Source of the DNA: an uncultured Spirochaetaceae bacterium | GTDB lineage: Bacteria; Spirochaetota; Spirochaetia; Treponematales; Treponemataceae | NCBI GenBank assembly: GCA_902772605.1 | Contig: CACYBG010000187.1 | Coordinates: forward strand, 1-5,002 | Length of the DNA: 5,002 nt | Direction of reading: 5' to 3' | Shown here: positions 1-5,002 of the stretch, one piece after another | Layout of the letters: each line of letters starts with the position of its first letter | Numbering within the stretch: the first letter of the stretch is position 1 | Notes under the pieces: generated by a model | Databases searched by the model: none | The model's input: the letters and a program-made list of their open reading frames with translations, nothing else | What the model was told of the DNA's origin: nothing | Position numbers and translations under genes: made by a program

Positions 1-297
1 GCGGATGAAATTCGAAAGCTTGCGGAACAGTCAAGTTCTCAGGAGCTTGTGGTCAAGAATGCAATGGATGAACAGAATGAAGGAAACTAGCAGGTGCTTG
101 AGTCGATGAAGCACATTTCCGATTCCACGATTCTGGTCAAGAACAATTCCGATGAAATCATGGACGGAACAGATCATCTGGTGAAGGAGATGAACGTGCT
201 TTCTGAAGTTACCGGGCACATTACGGACAGCATGAAGGTCATGACACGCAGCATTCTCGCTTTAAAAGTGAAATGCGTTCATTTGCAAGTTTTTTAG
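1..297 (+). pseudogene. Decayed 3' end of a methyl-accepting chemotaxis protein gene
   Basis: Frame 1 opens inside an MCP signalling domain: ADEIRKLAEQSSSQ is the segment just after the hairpin tip that contacts CheA/CheW. The next residues (ELVVKNAMDEQNEG) normally lie about 40 residues further along the returning helix of treponemal MCPs, so an in-frame deletion is inferred at about base 42. A TAG stop at 88-90 sits where related proteins have Gln (a CAG codon follows directly), so one C-to-T change explains it. Reading on in the same frame, MCP-like coiled-coil sequence continues (QVLESMKHISDSTILVKNN and onward) to about base 256. The normal last 30 or so residues are then replaced by an unrelated tail ending at TAG 295-297. 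The 5' part lies outside the window, so a shortened protein could still be made, but it would lack most of the C-terminal helix. The family is clear. The deletion size is judged from memory of family members. Confidence 0.82.
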
Positions 298-317
298 GGT
301 TTGAATTTCCGGTTTTT

Positions 318-423
318 GCGTGAGGGATTGGAAGGGCCGCGTAGCGGAACGCCGGAGGCGGTCGAAGGCGAAAGCCGTAGCCCTGGAAAGCCCGGTGACC
401 CGACTTTGGAGGGGCACACGCCC
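318..423. repeat. GC-rich hairpin-cluster element, probable dispersed intergenic repeat or structured RNA
   Basis: This stretch is markedly GC-rich between AT-rich flanks and has stops in the frames I read through it. It is built of short perfect hairpins: CCGC/GCGG (337-340 with 344-347, loop GTA), CGCC/GGCG (350-353 with 357-360, loop GGA), GGC/GCC (367-369 with 374-376, GAAA loop of GNRA type) and GGGC/GCCC (412-415 with 420-423, loop ACAC). Longer-range pairs are also possible: AGGGC 333-337 with GCCCT 380-384 would enclose the first three hairpins, AAAG 387-390 with CTTT 404-407 encloses GGTGACC, and GCGTG 318-322 with CACGC 417-421 would close the whole element. Some of these pairings compete. 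It resembles small palindromic intergenic repeats (REP/MITE-like). No transposase, tRNA T-loop or known riboswitch core is recognisable. Strand and function are unknown, and a second copy is not visible here. Confidence 0.55.
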
Positions 424-491
424 AAATTTAGCAAATTTTTCTGAAATTTAGTTTCTTTTCTTTAAATTTTAACTTAAACGGAAAATATATT
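424..491 (+). promoter_or_regulatory. AT-rich tract upstream of the MCP promoter, possible UP element
   Basis: The 68 bases between the GC-rich element and the -35 box are nearly all A and T, with runs such as AAATTT, TTTTT and TTTAAATTTT. Tracts like this just upstream of a -35 box can contact the RNA polymerase alpha subunit and raise transcription. That role is inferred only from composition and position. I see no gene or clear operator in it. Confidence 0.3.
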
Positions 492-519
492 TTGACAAAG
501 GGGTTTTATTAGTTATAAT
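492..519 (+). promoter_or_regulatory. Sigma70-type promoter for the intact MCP gene
   Basis: TTGACA at 492-497 and TATAAT at 514-519 are both exact consensus hexamers separated by 16 bases. Transcription would start near 526, giving a leader of about 29 nt before the ATG at 555. I see no sigma28-type flagellar/chemotaxis promoter (TAAA-N15-GCCGATAA) here, so this receptor is probably expressed by the housekeeping sigma factor. Confidence 0.82.
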
Positions 520-543
520 AAAAGTAGAAAATCTAGAGATTAT

Positions 544-547
544 GGAG
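544..547 (+). promoter_or_regulatory. Ribosome binding site of the intact MCP gene
   Basis: GGAG lies 7 bases before the ATG at 555 and fixes that start. An ATG at 542 overlaps this site and opens a different frame without MCP similarity, so it is not used. Confidence 0.7.
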
Positions 548-554
548 AAAAAGG

Positions 555-2423
555 ATGAATCTGTTTCAAGTGTACATGTTGCTGTTTGGAATCAGTACGA
601 TCATTGGCGTTCCTTTGCTTTCATCATTGCAAGTGACTCAGATAAAGGGCGGAGAATGGATCGAATGGGTAGGAAGTCTTGGTGCTACGATGGGTCCTGC
701 CACGGGAATTTCAGTTGTAATCGCTATAATCGGATACAGGGTGATGAAGCCCCTTCTGCAGATGATTAAGAAAGCGGAGAGGGCTGAAATTACAGAAGAA
801 GAAAAAAAGGGAATCGACGGGATACTCAAGAAGATAAGAATCATTACGACGATTGCGCTTATGGTCGGATATCCTATCGGTAACGGTACGACAATCATAA
901 TCAAGCGGCTTGCGGGCAAGGTCAACTACAACGGGATGGATCTTGCGGTGATAATGGTTCTGATTATGTTCTACGGATTGGTTGCCGTTCAGTATTCGGT
1001 CAGATGCTTCATGACGCTTTCAGGGAAGGAAATGCTTAAGCTCAAGCTCGTTTCGTGCAGGGAATTCAGGACCACGACGGTTTCAATGGGCGTCGGTCGC
1101 ACAATGGTCATCGCAATCGGTACCGTTGCATGGCATGTTTTCTGTTCTGGATACAGTGCCGTCAGACATGGGTGGACCATGGACAAATTTCTGGGTAAGG
1201 CGGCTTTTTCACTTATTCAGGGAATCGTAATATGCCTTCCGCTCGTCCTGATGAATCTGCGCCAGCTCAAGAATCGTTTCGGAATGACAATCGAAAAAAT
1301 CGTCAAGCTTAGGACCGAGGGAGATTTGAAGAGCCGCATTTACATAGGCGTGTTCGACGACTTTGGAATGCTGATGTCCGAGGTTAATCTTCTGATGGAT
1401 TCGCTGAGGGATTCGCTTTTGAAGCTGAGGGAAGAAACGAATTCCGTCGATTACAGTGCGGAGGAACTTTTGACTCTGACGGAAAGTTCGTCGAAGGACA
1501 TTACGCAGATTGTCGAAAGTTTCCATGCTATGACTTCCGAAAGTTTCAATCAGACAAAGCTTTTGGGATCGGTAAATACTGGCGTGGAAAAATTGAGTTC
1601 CGATGCGCTTAAGGTCAGCGGATTCACCGAAAACCAATCGAAGTCCGAAAAGGAAAATGCGGGTTCGATGACTGAAATGGTAGACAACTTCAAGTCGATT
1701 ACGAACCTCATTGCACGCGCTCAGACGCTTTCGACCGAATTGACCGAGGAGTCCATTTCCGGTAGTGCAGAGGTCAAGAAGACCCAGGAAATCATAAACG
1801 GAATTTCCGACATGTCCAACAGGATGATTGAGGTCATCAAGGTGATTCAGTCCGTTGCTTCCCAGACAAACCTTCTGGCCATGAATGCCGCAATTGAAGC
1901 TGCACATGCGGGAGAGTCCGGTAAGGGATTTTCCGTCGTTGCGGATGAAATACGAAAGCTTTCCGAATCAACGCAGAGGTCTGCAAAGGATATCAGCAAT
2001 CTTATAAACGAGATTGCAAAGTCCATGGCATCGGGTTCTTCAAACATGGAACTTACCAGCAATGCATTCAGTAAGATTCAGAACGATATCGGAGAGCAGA
2101 GTCAGGTCGTTCAGGAAATTTCCAGGACGGTTTCGCAACAGTCTGTGGATGCAGGTTCGATACTGAACAGTACGAAGGTGATAGTGCGTCAGATTGAGGA
2201 TGTGAACGGTCTTGCAAGAAATCAGGCGAGTTATACCGAGGAGATAATGCACAACCTGAATGAAGTCGTTTCGCTTGCGGGTCAGGTAAACGAGTCTGTC
2301 GTTGAGTCTGAAAACGTCGTAAAGAGTTTTTCCGATTCATTTTCAACCGTCCGTGAAAAGGCCGAGGCAAATAAAAAATCCGTGCGGAACATCACTTCGG
2401 AGCTGGACAGGTTCAAGCTTTAA
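555..2423 (+). CDS. Methyl-accepting chemotaxis protein with six-helix membrane sensor
   Basis: A 622-residue chemoreceptor that should signal to CheA through CheW at the inner membrane. Six hydrophobic segments are visible at about residues 5-25, 44-64, 95-115, 128-148, 182-202 and 216-236. The loops at 65-94 and 149-181 are basic, which places both termini in the cytoplasm. No large periplasmic ligand-binding domain is present. A HAMP-like linker follows at about 236-290, with EGDL at 255-258 and DDFG at 268-271. The rest is the long coiled-coil signalling domain. Its conserved hairpin tip is intact (ASQTNLLAMNAAIEAAHAGE from about residue 435, through ADEIRKL at 463-469). It ends in DRFKL, with no CheR/CheB-tethering pentapeptide. 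The ATG start is supported by GGAG and a consensus promoter. The ligand is unknown; a membrane-dissolved or redox/energy signal would fit a helix-only sensor, but that is inference. No frameshift or stop is seen. Confidence 0.93.
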   Translation: MNLFQVYMLLFGISTIIGVPLLSSLQVTQIKGGEWIEWVGSLGATMGPATGISVVIAIIGYRVMKPLLQMIKKAERAEITEEEKKGIDGILKKIRIITTIALMVGYPIGNGTTIIIKRLAGKVNYNGMDLAVIMVLIMFYGLVAVQYSVRCFMTLSGKEMLKLKLVSCREFRTTTVSMGVGRTMVIAIGTVAWHVFCSGYSAVRHGWTMDKFLGKAAFSLIQGIVICLPLVLMNLRQLKNRFGMTIEKIVKLRTEGDLKSRIYIGVFDDFGMLMSEVNLLMDSLRDSLLKLREETNSVDYSAEELLTLTESSSKDITQIVESFHAMTSESFNQTKLLGSVNTGVEKLSSDALKVSGFTENQSKSEKENAGSMTEMVDNFKSITNLIARAQTLSTELTEESISGSAEVKKTQEIINGISDMSNRMIEVIKVIQSVASQTNLLAMNAAIEAAHAGESGKGFSVVADEIRKLSESTQRSAKDISNLINEIAKSMASGSSNMELTSNAFSKIQNDIGEQSQVVQEISRTVSQQSVDAGSILNSTKVIVRQIEDVNGLARNQASYTEEIMHNLNEVVSLAGQVNESVVESENVVKSFSDSFSTVREKAEANKKSVRNITSELDRFKL

Positions 2424-2425
2424 CC

Positions 2426-2454
2426 TTGAGTTTGCGGTGGGATTCGGGTAGAAT
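2426..2454 (+). promoter_or_regulatory. Probable sigma70 promoter for the secreted protein / serine hydrolase pair
   Basis: TTGAGT at 2426-2431 and TAGAAT at 2449-2454 are separated by 17 bases, the optimal spacing, with one mismatch to consensus in each hexamer. It begins 3 bases after the MCP stop and would start transcription near 2461, about 38 nt before the ATG at 2499. No terminator hairpin is visible between the MCP and this gene, so some read-through from the MCP promoter is also possible. Confidence 0.55.
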
Positions 2455-2488
2455 TGAATTTGCAGAAATGAAATGCATCAACAAAATT

Positions 2489-2494
2489 GGAGGG
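2489..2494 (+). promoter_or_regulatory. Ribosome binding site that sets the start at 2499
   Basis: GGAGGG ends 4 bases before the ATG at 2499. A TTG at 2487 in the same frame overlaps this site and would put four extra residues ahead of the signal peptide, so ATG 2499 is the better start. Confidence 0.8.
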
Positions 2495-2498
2495 AAAA

Positions 2499-3767
2499 AT
2501 GAAAAAGGTTACGATTTTTGTCTTGACGTGCATTTTGTGCCAGCTTGCATTTTCAAACGGCGGAATCCCATGGAATGATGTCAGGATTCAGGACAAAGGC
2601 GGAAGCGTAAGTTTTGCGAACGATCCGGAAATTCAGTTGAAGTCTGAAAAACTGAAGATAAGTTTCGTGAATGATTTTGCGATAGTCAATTGCAATTACA
2701 GTCTCTTAAACAAGTCGTCGCGGGAAAAGAACATTGATTTTGCATTCAACGTTGCGGACTGTTGGGGCGAGGTGTATCCCGAATATTATATGATTTCGGC
2801 AGACGGAAAAGCGCTTGATGCCACGTTGAGAATCGATGAGATGGAGCGTGACGTGAACGAGCCTTTCATCTCAACTTTCAACGAATATTCGAAATTGAAT
2901 TTAAAGCCCGGTAAGACCTTGAATCTGGAAATCACGTACAAGATAAAGACCCAGTCGAACGGAACCCATGTCGTAAGCAGATTCAGCGACAACGTGTTCA
3001 AGTACAATCTTTTTCCGGCTTTGAGTTTTGGAAACGGAATAATCGACGAGTTTACGCTAACGATTGATAAAACCGATATTGCGGGCTACGGCGGAACGAT
3101 TACCGGAGTTTCTGGCGTGGACATAAATTGCAATACCGGAAATGTCGTTACGAAAACATTCAGGAATTTCGATTTGAAAAAACACAGGACGCTTGAAATT
3201 TCGTACAACATCAGGAACTGGTATGCTTCCGAGATGATAAGAAACTACAGGATATGGCCTGAGATTTCGGTAAGTTCGATGCTGGTTGAGGGAAATACGG
3301 AATACAGCAAATGGTGCCTTTCTGACGGCGATTACATGACTCCATGGGTTGAAGGGGTTCCGGATGTCGGAAAGGGTGAAAAGATAACGTTCACTGTAGA
3401 CAAGCACACGAATATCACCCAGCTGATTCTTGTAAACGGATTCAGGAAAAACGAAAAGACATACACCGAAAACTGTCGTGTGAAGAAAATCAGGCTTTAT
3501 GCAGATGACAAGGAAATCGGTACGTTCGATATTCCCGACAGGAAATTCAAGACCGTAATGGATTCGAACATATTGGACGTTGCAGAGCTGGTCAACATCG
3601 GAAACCGTGAATGGGACCTTTCCACTTCATGGAGCTCACTGACAAATTCAATTTGGTTCGACAGGAATCTGACCATAGAAATACTTGAAGTGTGGCCGGG
3701 AACGAAATATAAGGACACGTGCATTTCGGAATTGATTCTGCTTAATTCCCCGATTCCGATCAGATAA
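2499..3767 (+). CDS. Secreted protein with DUF4424-like N-terminal half and NADase-type (discoidin-like) C-terminal domain
   Basis: A 422-residue exported protein of unknown function. Residues 1-19 form a signal peptide (MKK, a hydrophobic core, then Ala-Phe-Ser before Asn20) suited to signal peptidase I. Cys11 and Cys14 do not form a convincing lipobox. Residues 20 to about 240 are beta-rich and resemble the DUF4424-type fold (NDPEIQLKSEKLKISF, then an alternating strand with N-K-S before a new strand). Residues from about 252 match the pattern of the NADase-type glycan-binding, discoidin-like domain: SDGDYMTPW at 275-283, NGFRK at 313-317, N-C-R at 325-327 and WPGTKYKDTCISEL at 399-412. The domain name suggests ligand or glycan binding, but no catalytic residues are evident and binding here is inference. 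The serine hydrolase gene follows after 18 nt, so the two are probably co-transcribed. Domain assignments come from remembered patterns, not a search. Confidence 0.8.
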   Translation: MKKVTIFVLTCILCQLAFSNGGIPWNDVRIQDKGGSVSFANDPEIQLKSEKLKISFVNDFAIVNCNYSLLNKSSREKNIDFAFNVADCWGEVYPEYYMISADGKALDATLRIDEMERDVNEPFISTFNEYSKLNLKPGKTLNLEITYKIKTQSNGTHVVSRFSDNVFKYNLFPALSFGNGIIDEFTLTIDKTDIAGYGGTITGVSGVDINCNTGNVVTKTFRNFDLKKHRTLEISYNIRNWYASEMIRNYRIWPEISVSSMLVEGNTEYSKWCLSDGDYMTPWVEGVPDVGKGEKITFTVDKHTNITQLILVNGFRKNEKTYTENCRVKKIRLYADDKEIGTFDIPDRKFKTVMDSNILDVAELVNIGNREWDLSTSWSSLTNSIWFDRNLTIEILEVWPGTKYKDTCISELILLNSPIPIR

Positions 3768-3773
3768 TTTGAT

Positions 3774-3779
3774 GGGGTG
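3774..3779 (+). promoter_or_regulatory. Ribosome binding site that sets the start at 3786
   Basis: GGGGTG lies 6 bases before ATG 3786. A GTG at 3777 in the same frame is part of this site and would add three residues before the basic start of the signal peptide, so it is unlikely to be the start. Confidence 0.65.
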
Positions 3780-3785
3780 ACCGAG

Positions 3786-4802
3786 ATGAGGAAAAGAATA
3801 AAGGTTACGCTTGCATGTGCAACGTTAATTGCTGCATGTGCAGGAGCATTTGGATTTGAATGGGAAAAAAGCACGCCGGAAGAAAGCGGGATAAAAAGGG
3901 ATGTCATCGAAAAGGTCTTTTCATCTTTTGACGACGACGTTTATTCGTGCGTAATCATCAGGGACGGAAAAATCGTAGACGAATATTTTAAGGAAGGCTA
4001 CGGCCAGTCATCTGTCTTTACCTTGCAGTCATGTTCAAAAAGCATAACGAGTGCGCTTGTCGGAATTGCAATCGAGCAGGGTTACATAAAATCCGTGGAC
4101 GATTATGCTGCTGACTATCTTCCGGCAATTTCAAAATCAAAATATCCGGCGATGAAAAAAATAACCTTGAAGCAGCTTTTGAACCACACGTCCGGTCTGG
4201 TCGGAACCGATTCAAAAATCTGGTCGCAGTGGAGGAGGAGTTCCGATTGGATTGACTTCATACTTTCAAGGCCGATGACAGCAAGCCCGGGAACGTATTT
4301 TGAATATTCGACGGGAAACACGCATCTTCTTTCAGCCATATTGGAAAAAGCGACGGGAAAAAAACTTCTTGATTATGCGCAGGAAGTTCTGTTCGGTAAA
4401 ATCGGAATCAGTTCTGCCGGACTTGGAACGGATCCTCAGGGTGTCGGTGACGGAGGAAACGGTTTTTCAATGACCGCATACGATATGGGTCGATTCGGAC
4501 TGCTTTTTTTGAACGGCGGAAAATGGGATGGAGTTCAGGTCATTCCTGAAAAATGGGTGAAGGATTCGACTTCGATTCAGGCAAGGAGAAACGGCTCGCG
4601 ATACGGATATCAATGGTGGCTGAGAAATTACGGTAAGGAAGGATATCTCGGTTACAATGCGCAGGGATATGGCGGTGAATATATTTTCGTCGTACCGCAG
4701 TTGAATCTGATTGTCGTTTATACAAGCTGGCATGAGGGTAATGTGGATTCATATTTTTACAACGTGGATAAAATCGTGAATGCCACTTCGAAAAAGCGTT
4801 GA
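3786..4802 (+). CDS. Exported serine hydrolase, beta-lactamase class C / NylB-like family
   Basis: A 338-residue penicillin-recognising-fold hydrolase (beta-lactamase PF00144 family). The nucleophile motif SxxK is Ser82-Cys83-Ser84-Lys85 in LQSCSKSITSALVG. The second motif is Tyr174-Ser-Thr-Gly-Asn178, in place of the YxN of AmpC. The third is the Gly294-Tyr-Gly-Gly-Glu298 region before YIFVVP, where classic beta-lactamases have KTG. This set is typical of 6-aminohexanoate-dimer hydrolase (NylB)/esterase-like members, so amide or ester hydrolysis is more likely than antibiotic resistance. The true substrate is unknown. The N-terminus (MRKRIK and a hydrophobic core) is a signal sequence. Ile15-Ala-Ala-Cys18 fits a lipobox, so it may be a lipoprotein, although Ala21-Phe-Gly23 offers a signal peptidase I site. 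It has an 18-nt gap from the upstream gene, no separate promoter is seen, and a terminator follows. The length is typical and the gene is intact. Confidence 0.9.
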   Translation: MRKRIKVTLACATLIAACAGAFGFEWEKSTPEESGIKRDVIEKVFSSFDDDVYSCVIIRDGKIVDEYFKEGYGQSSVFTLQSCSKSITSALVGIAIEQGYIKSVDDYAADYLPAISKSKYPAMKKITLKQLLNHTSGLVGTDSKIWSQWRRSSDWIDFILSRPMTASPGTYFEYSTGNTHLLSAILEKATGKKLLDYAQEVLFGKIGISSAGLGTDPQGVGDGGNGFSMTAYDMGRFGLLFLNGGKWDGVQVIPEKWVKDSTSIQARRNGSRYGYQWWLRNYGKEGYLGYNAQGYGGEYIFVVPQLNLIVVYTSWHEGNVDSYFYNVDKIVNATSKKR

Positions 4803-4820
4803 TGCGATTTGGATGCCGAT

Positions 4821-4865
4821 AAAAAAGGCGGTCGGAATTTTTTCATCCGATCGCCTGATTTTTTT
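4821..4865. terminator. Bidirectional intrinsic terminator between convergent genes
   Basis: An 11-bp stem pairs 4826-4836 with 4846-4856 (one G-T wobble) around a 9-nt loop. On the plus strand it is followed by a T-run at 4859-4865, and on the minus strand by the complement of the A-run 4821-4826. It lies 23 bases after the hydrolase stop and 20 bases beyond the stop of the minus-strand gene, so it should end both transcripts. Confidence 0.9.
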
Positions 4866-4876
4866 ATGGCTGGAAA

Positions 4877-5002
4877 TTAAAATTCATTTCCCGGGAAGCG
4901 AGGAATCGCGTCGGTTGCTTTTTTGATGTCCGCATCGCTTGGGATGTAGTCAACCATCTTTCCGTCGTTGAATGCTTCGTATGCCTTCATGTCGAAATAT
5001 CC
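4877..5002 (-). CDS. C-terminal end of a TrpB2-like PLP-dependent enzyme (partial)
   Basis: The minus strand reads open from the window edge for 41 residues to a TAA stop at 4877-4879. The fragment starts GYFDMKAYEAFNDGKMVDY and ends in PRFPGNEF. The FDM-x-AY, short spacer, G-K-x-x-DY pattern, followed by a short helix and Ile-Pro, matches the C-terminus of TrpB2-type tryptophan synthase beta chains. In those, a Ser-Gly-His-Gly precedes the FD motif; that segment would lie outside the window. These enzymes join indole and serine using pyridoxal phosphate in the cytoplasm, and some TrpB2-like members may have other roles. The catalytic lysine and PLP site are out of view, so the assignment rests on the tail alone. 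The gene is convergent with the hydrolase operon and shares its terminator. This short fragment is cut by the window edge, not truncated biologically as far as can be seen. Confidence 0.68.
   Translation of the reverse strand, partial: GYFDMKAYEAFNDGKMVDYIPSDADIKKATDAIPRFPGNEF

Noticed and set aside
318..423. GC-rich segment as a tRNA or small ORF
   Set aside because: There is no TTCGA-type T-loop, anticodon stem or acceptor pairing of tRNA form, and stop codons interrupt the frames examined.
542..769. 75-residue plus-strand ORF starting at ATG 542
   Set aside because: It overlaps the MCP gene in another frame, its start sits on the MCP ribosome binding site, and its product shows no recognisable family pattern.
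1209..1907. 232-residue minus-strand ORF
   Set aside because: It lies antisense to the MCP coiled-coil domain, has a His/Leu-rich shadow composition and no family pattern; the plus-strand MCP reading is unmistakable.
1..2423. Near-identical 20-mers at 1-20 and 1941-1960 as a direct repeat or recombination scar
   Set aside because: Both encode the conserved ADEIRKL hairpin segment of MCPs, so the similarity follows from protein conservation and falls off immediately downstream.
2487..2498. TTG 2487 as the start of the secreted protein gene
   Set aside because: It overlaps the GGAGGG ribosome binding site and would place Glu-Gly ahead of the signal peptide; ATG 2499 is correctly spaced.
2526..2543. 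Lipobox around Cys11 or Cys14 of the secreted protein
   Set aside because: Cys11 is too close to the start for a full hydrophobic core, and the residues before Cys14 (Cys-Ile-Leu) do not fit the usual small residues; the Ala-Phe-Ser site is better.
3497..3907. 136-residue minus-strand ORF spanning the junction of the two exported-protein genes
   Set aside because: It is antisense to both genes, including the signal peptide region of the hydrolase, and has no recognisable features.

Overview
The window most resembles a chromosomal segment of a host-associated spirochaete, probably a gut or rumen Treponema. This is an inference from tandem methyl-accepting chemotaxis protein (MCP) genes whose signalling domains and Phe-Lys-hydrophobic C-terminus look treponemal, from spaced sigma70-type promoters with strong Shine-Dalgarno sites, and from a secreted protein carrying an NADase-type (discoidin-like) C-terminal domain. 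No rRNA or marker gene is present, so the genus is not proven.

Layout: 1-297 is the decayed 3' end of an MCP gene, with an apparent internal in-frame deletion, a nonsense codon and a lost C-terminus. 298-491 is non-coding. It contains a GC-rich segment of about 106 nt (318-423) packed with small perfect hairpins, then an AT-rich tract. A consensus promoter (492-519) leads into an intact 622-residue MCP (555-2423) with six predicted transmembrane helices, a HAMP-like linker and a full cytoplasmic signalling hairpin. A second probable promoter (2426-2454) precedes a likely two-gene operon. Its first gene encodes a secreted protein with a DUF4424-like N-terminal half and a discoidin-like C-terminal half (2499-3767). 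Its second, 18 nt downstream, encodes an exported beta-lactamase/NylB-family serine hydrolase (3786-4802). A strong hairpin terminator with a T-tract on one side and an A-tract on the other (about 4821-4865) separates this operon from a convergent gene on the minus strand. Only the last 41 codons of that gene are in the window, and they resemble the C-terminus of a TrpB2-type PLP enzyme.

How the genes work together: the MCPs should feed a CheA/CheW chemotaxis array at the inner membrane. The exported pair acts outside the cytoplasm, one as a probable binding or surface protein and the other as a hydrolase. No link between the chemoreceptor and the exported pair is shown beyond adjacency and shared strand. 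The least explained sequence is the hairpin-rich GC element at 318-423, which lies next to the broken MCP end and looks like a dispersed structured repeat. No CRISPR array, tRNA, transposase or defence system was found.
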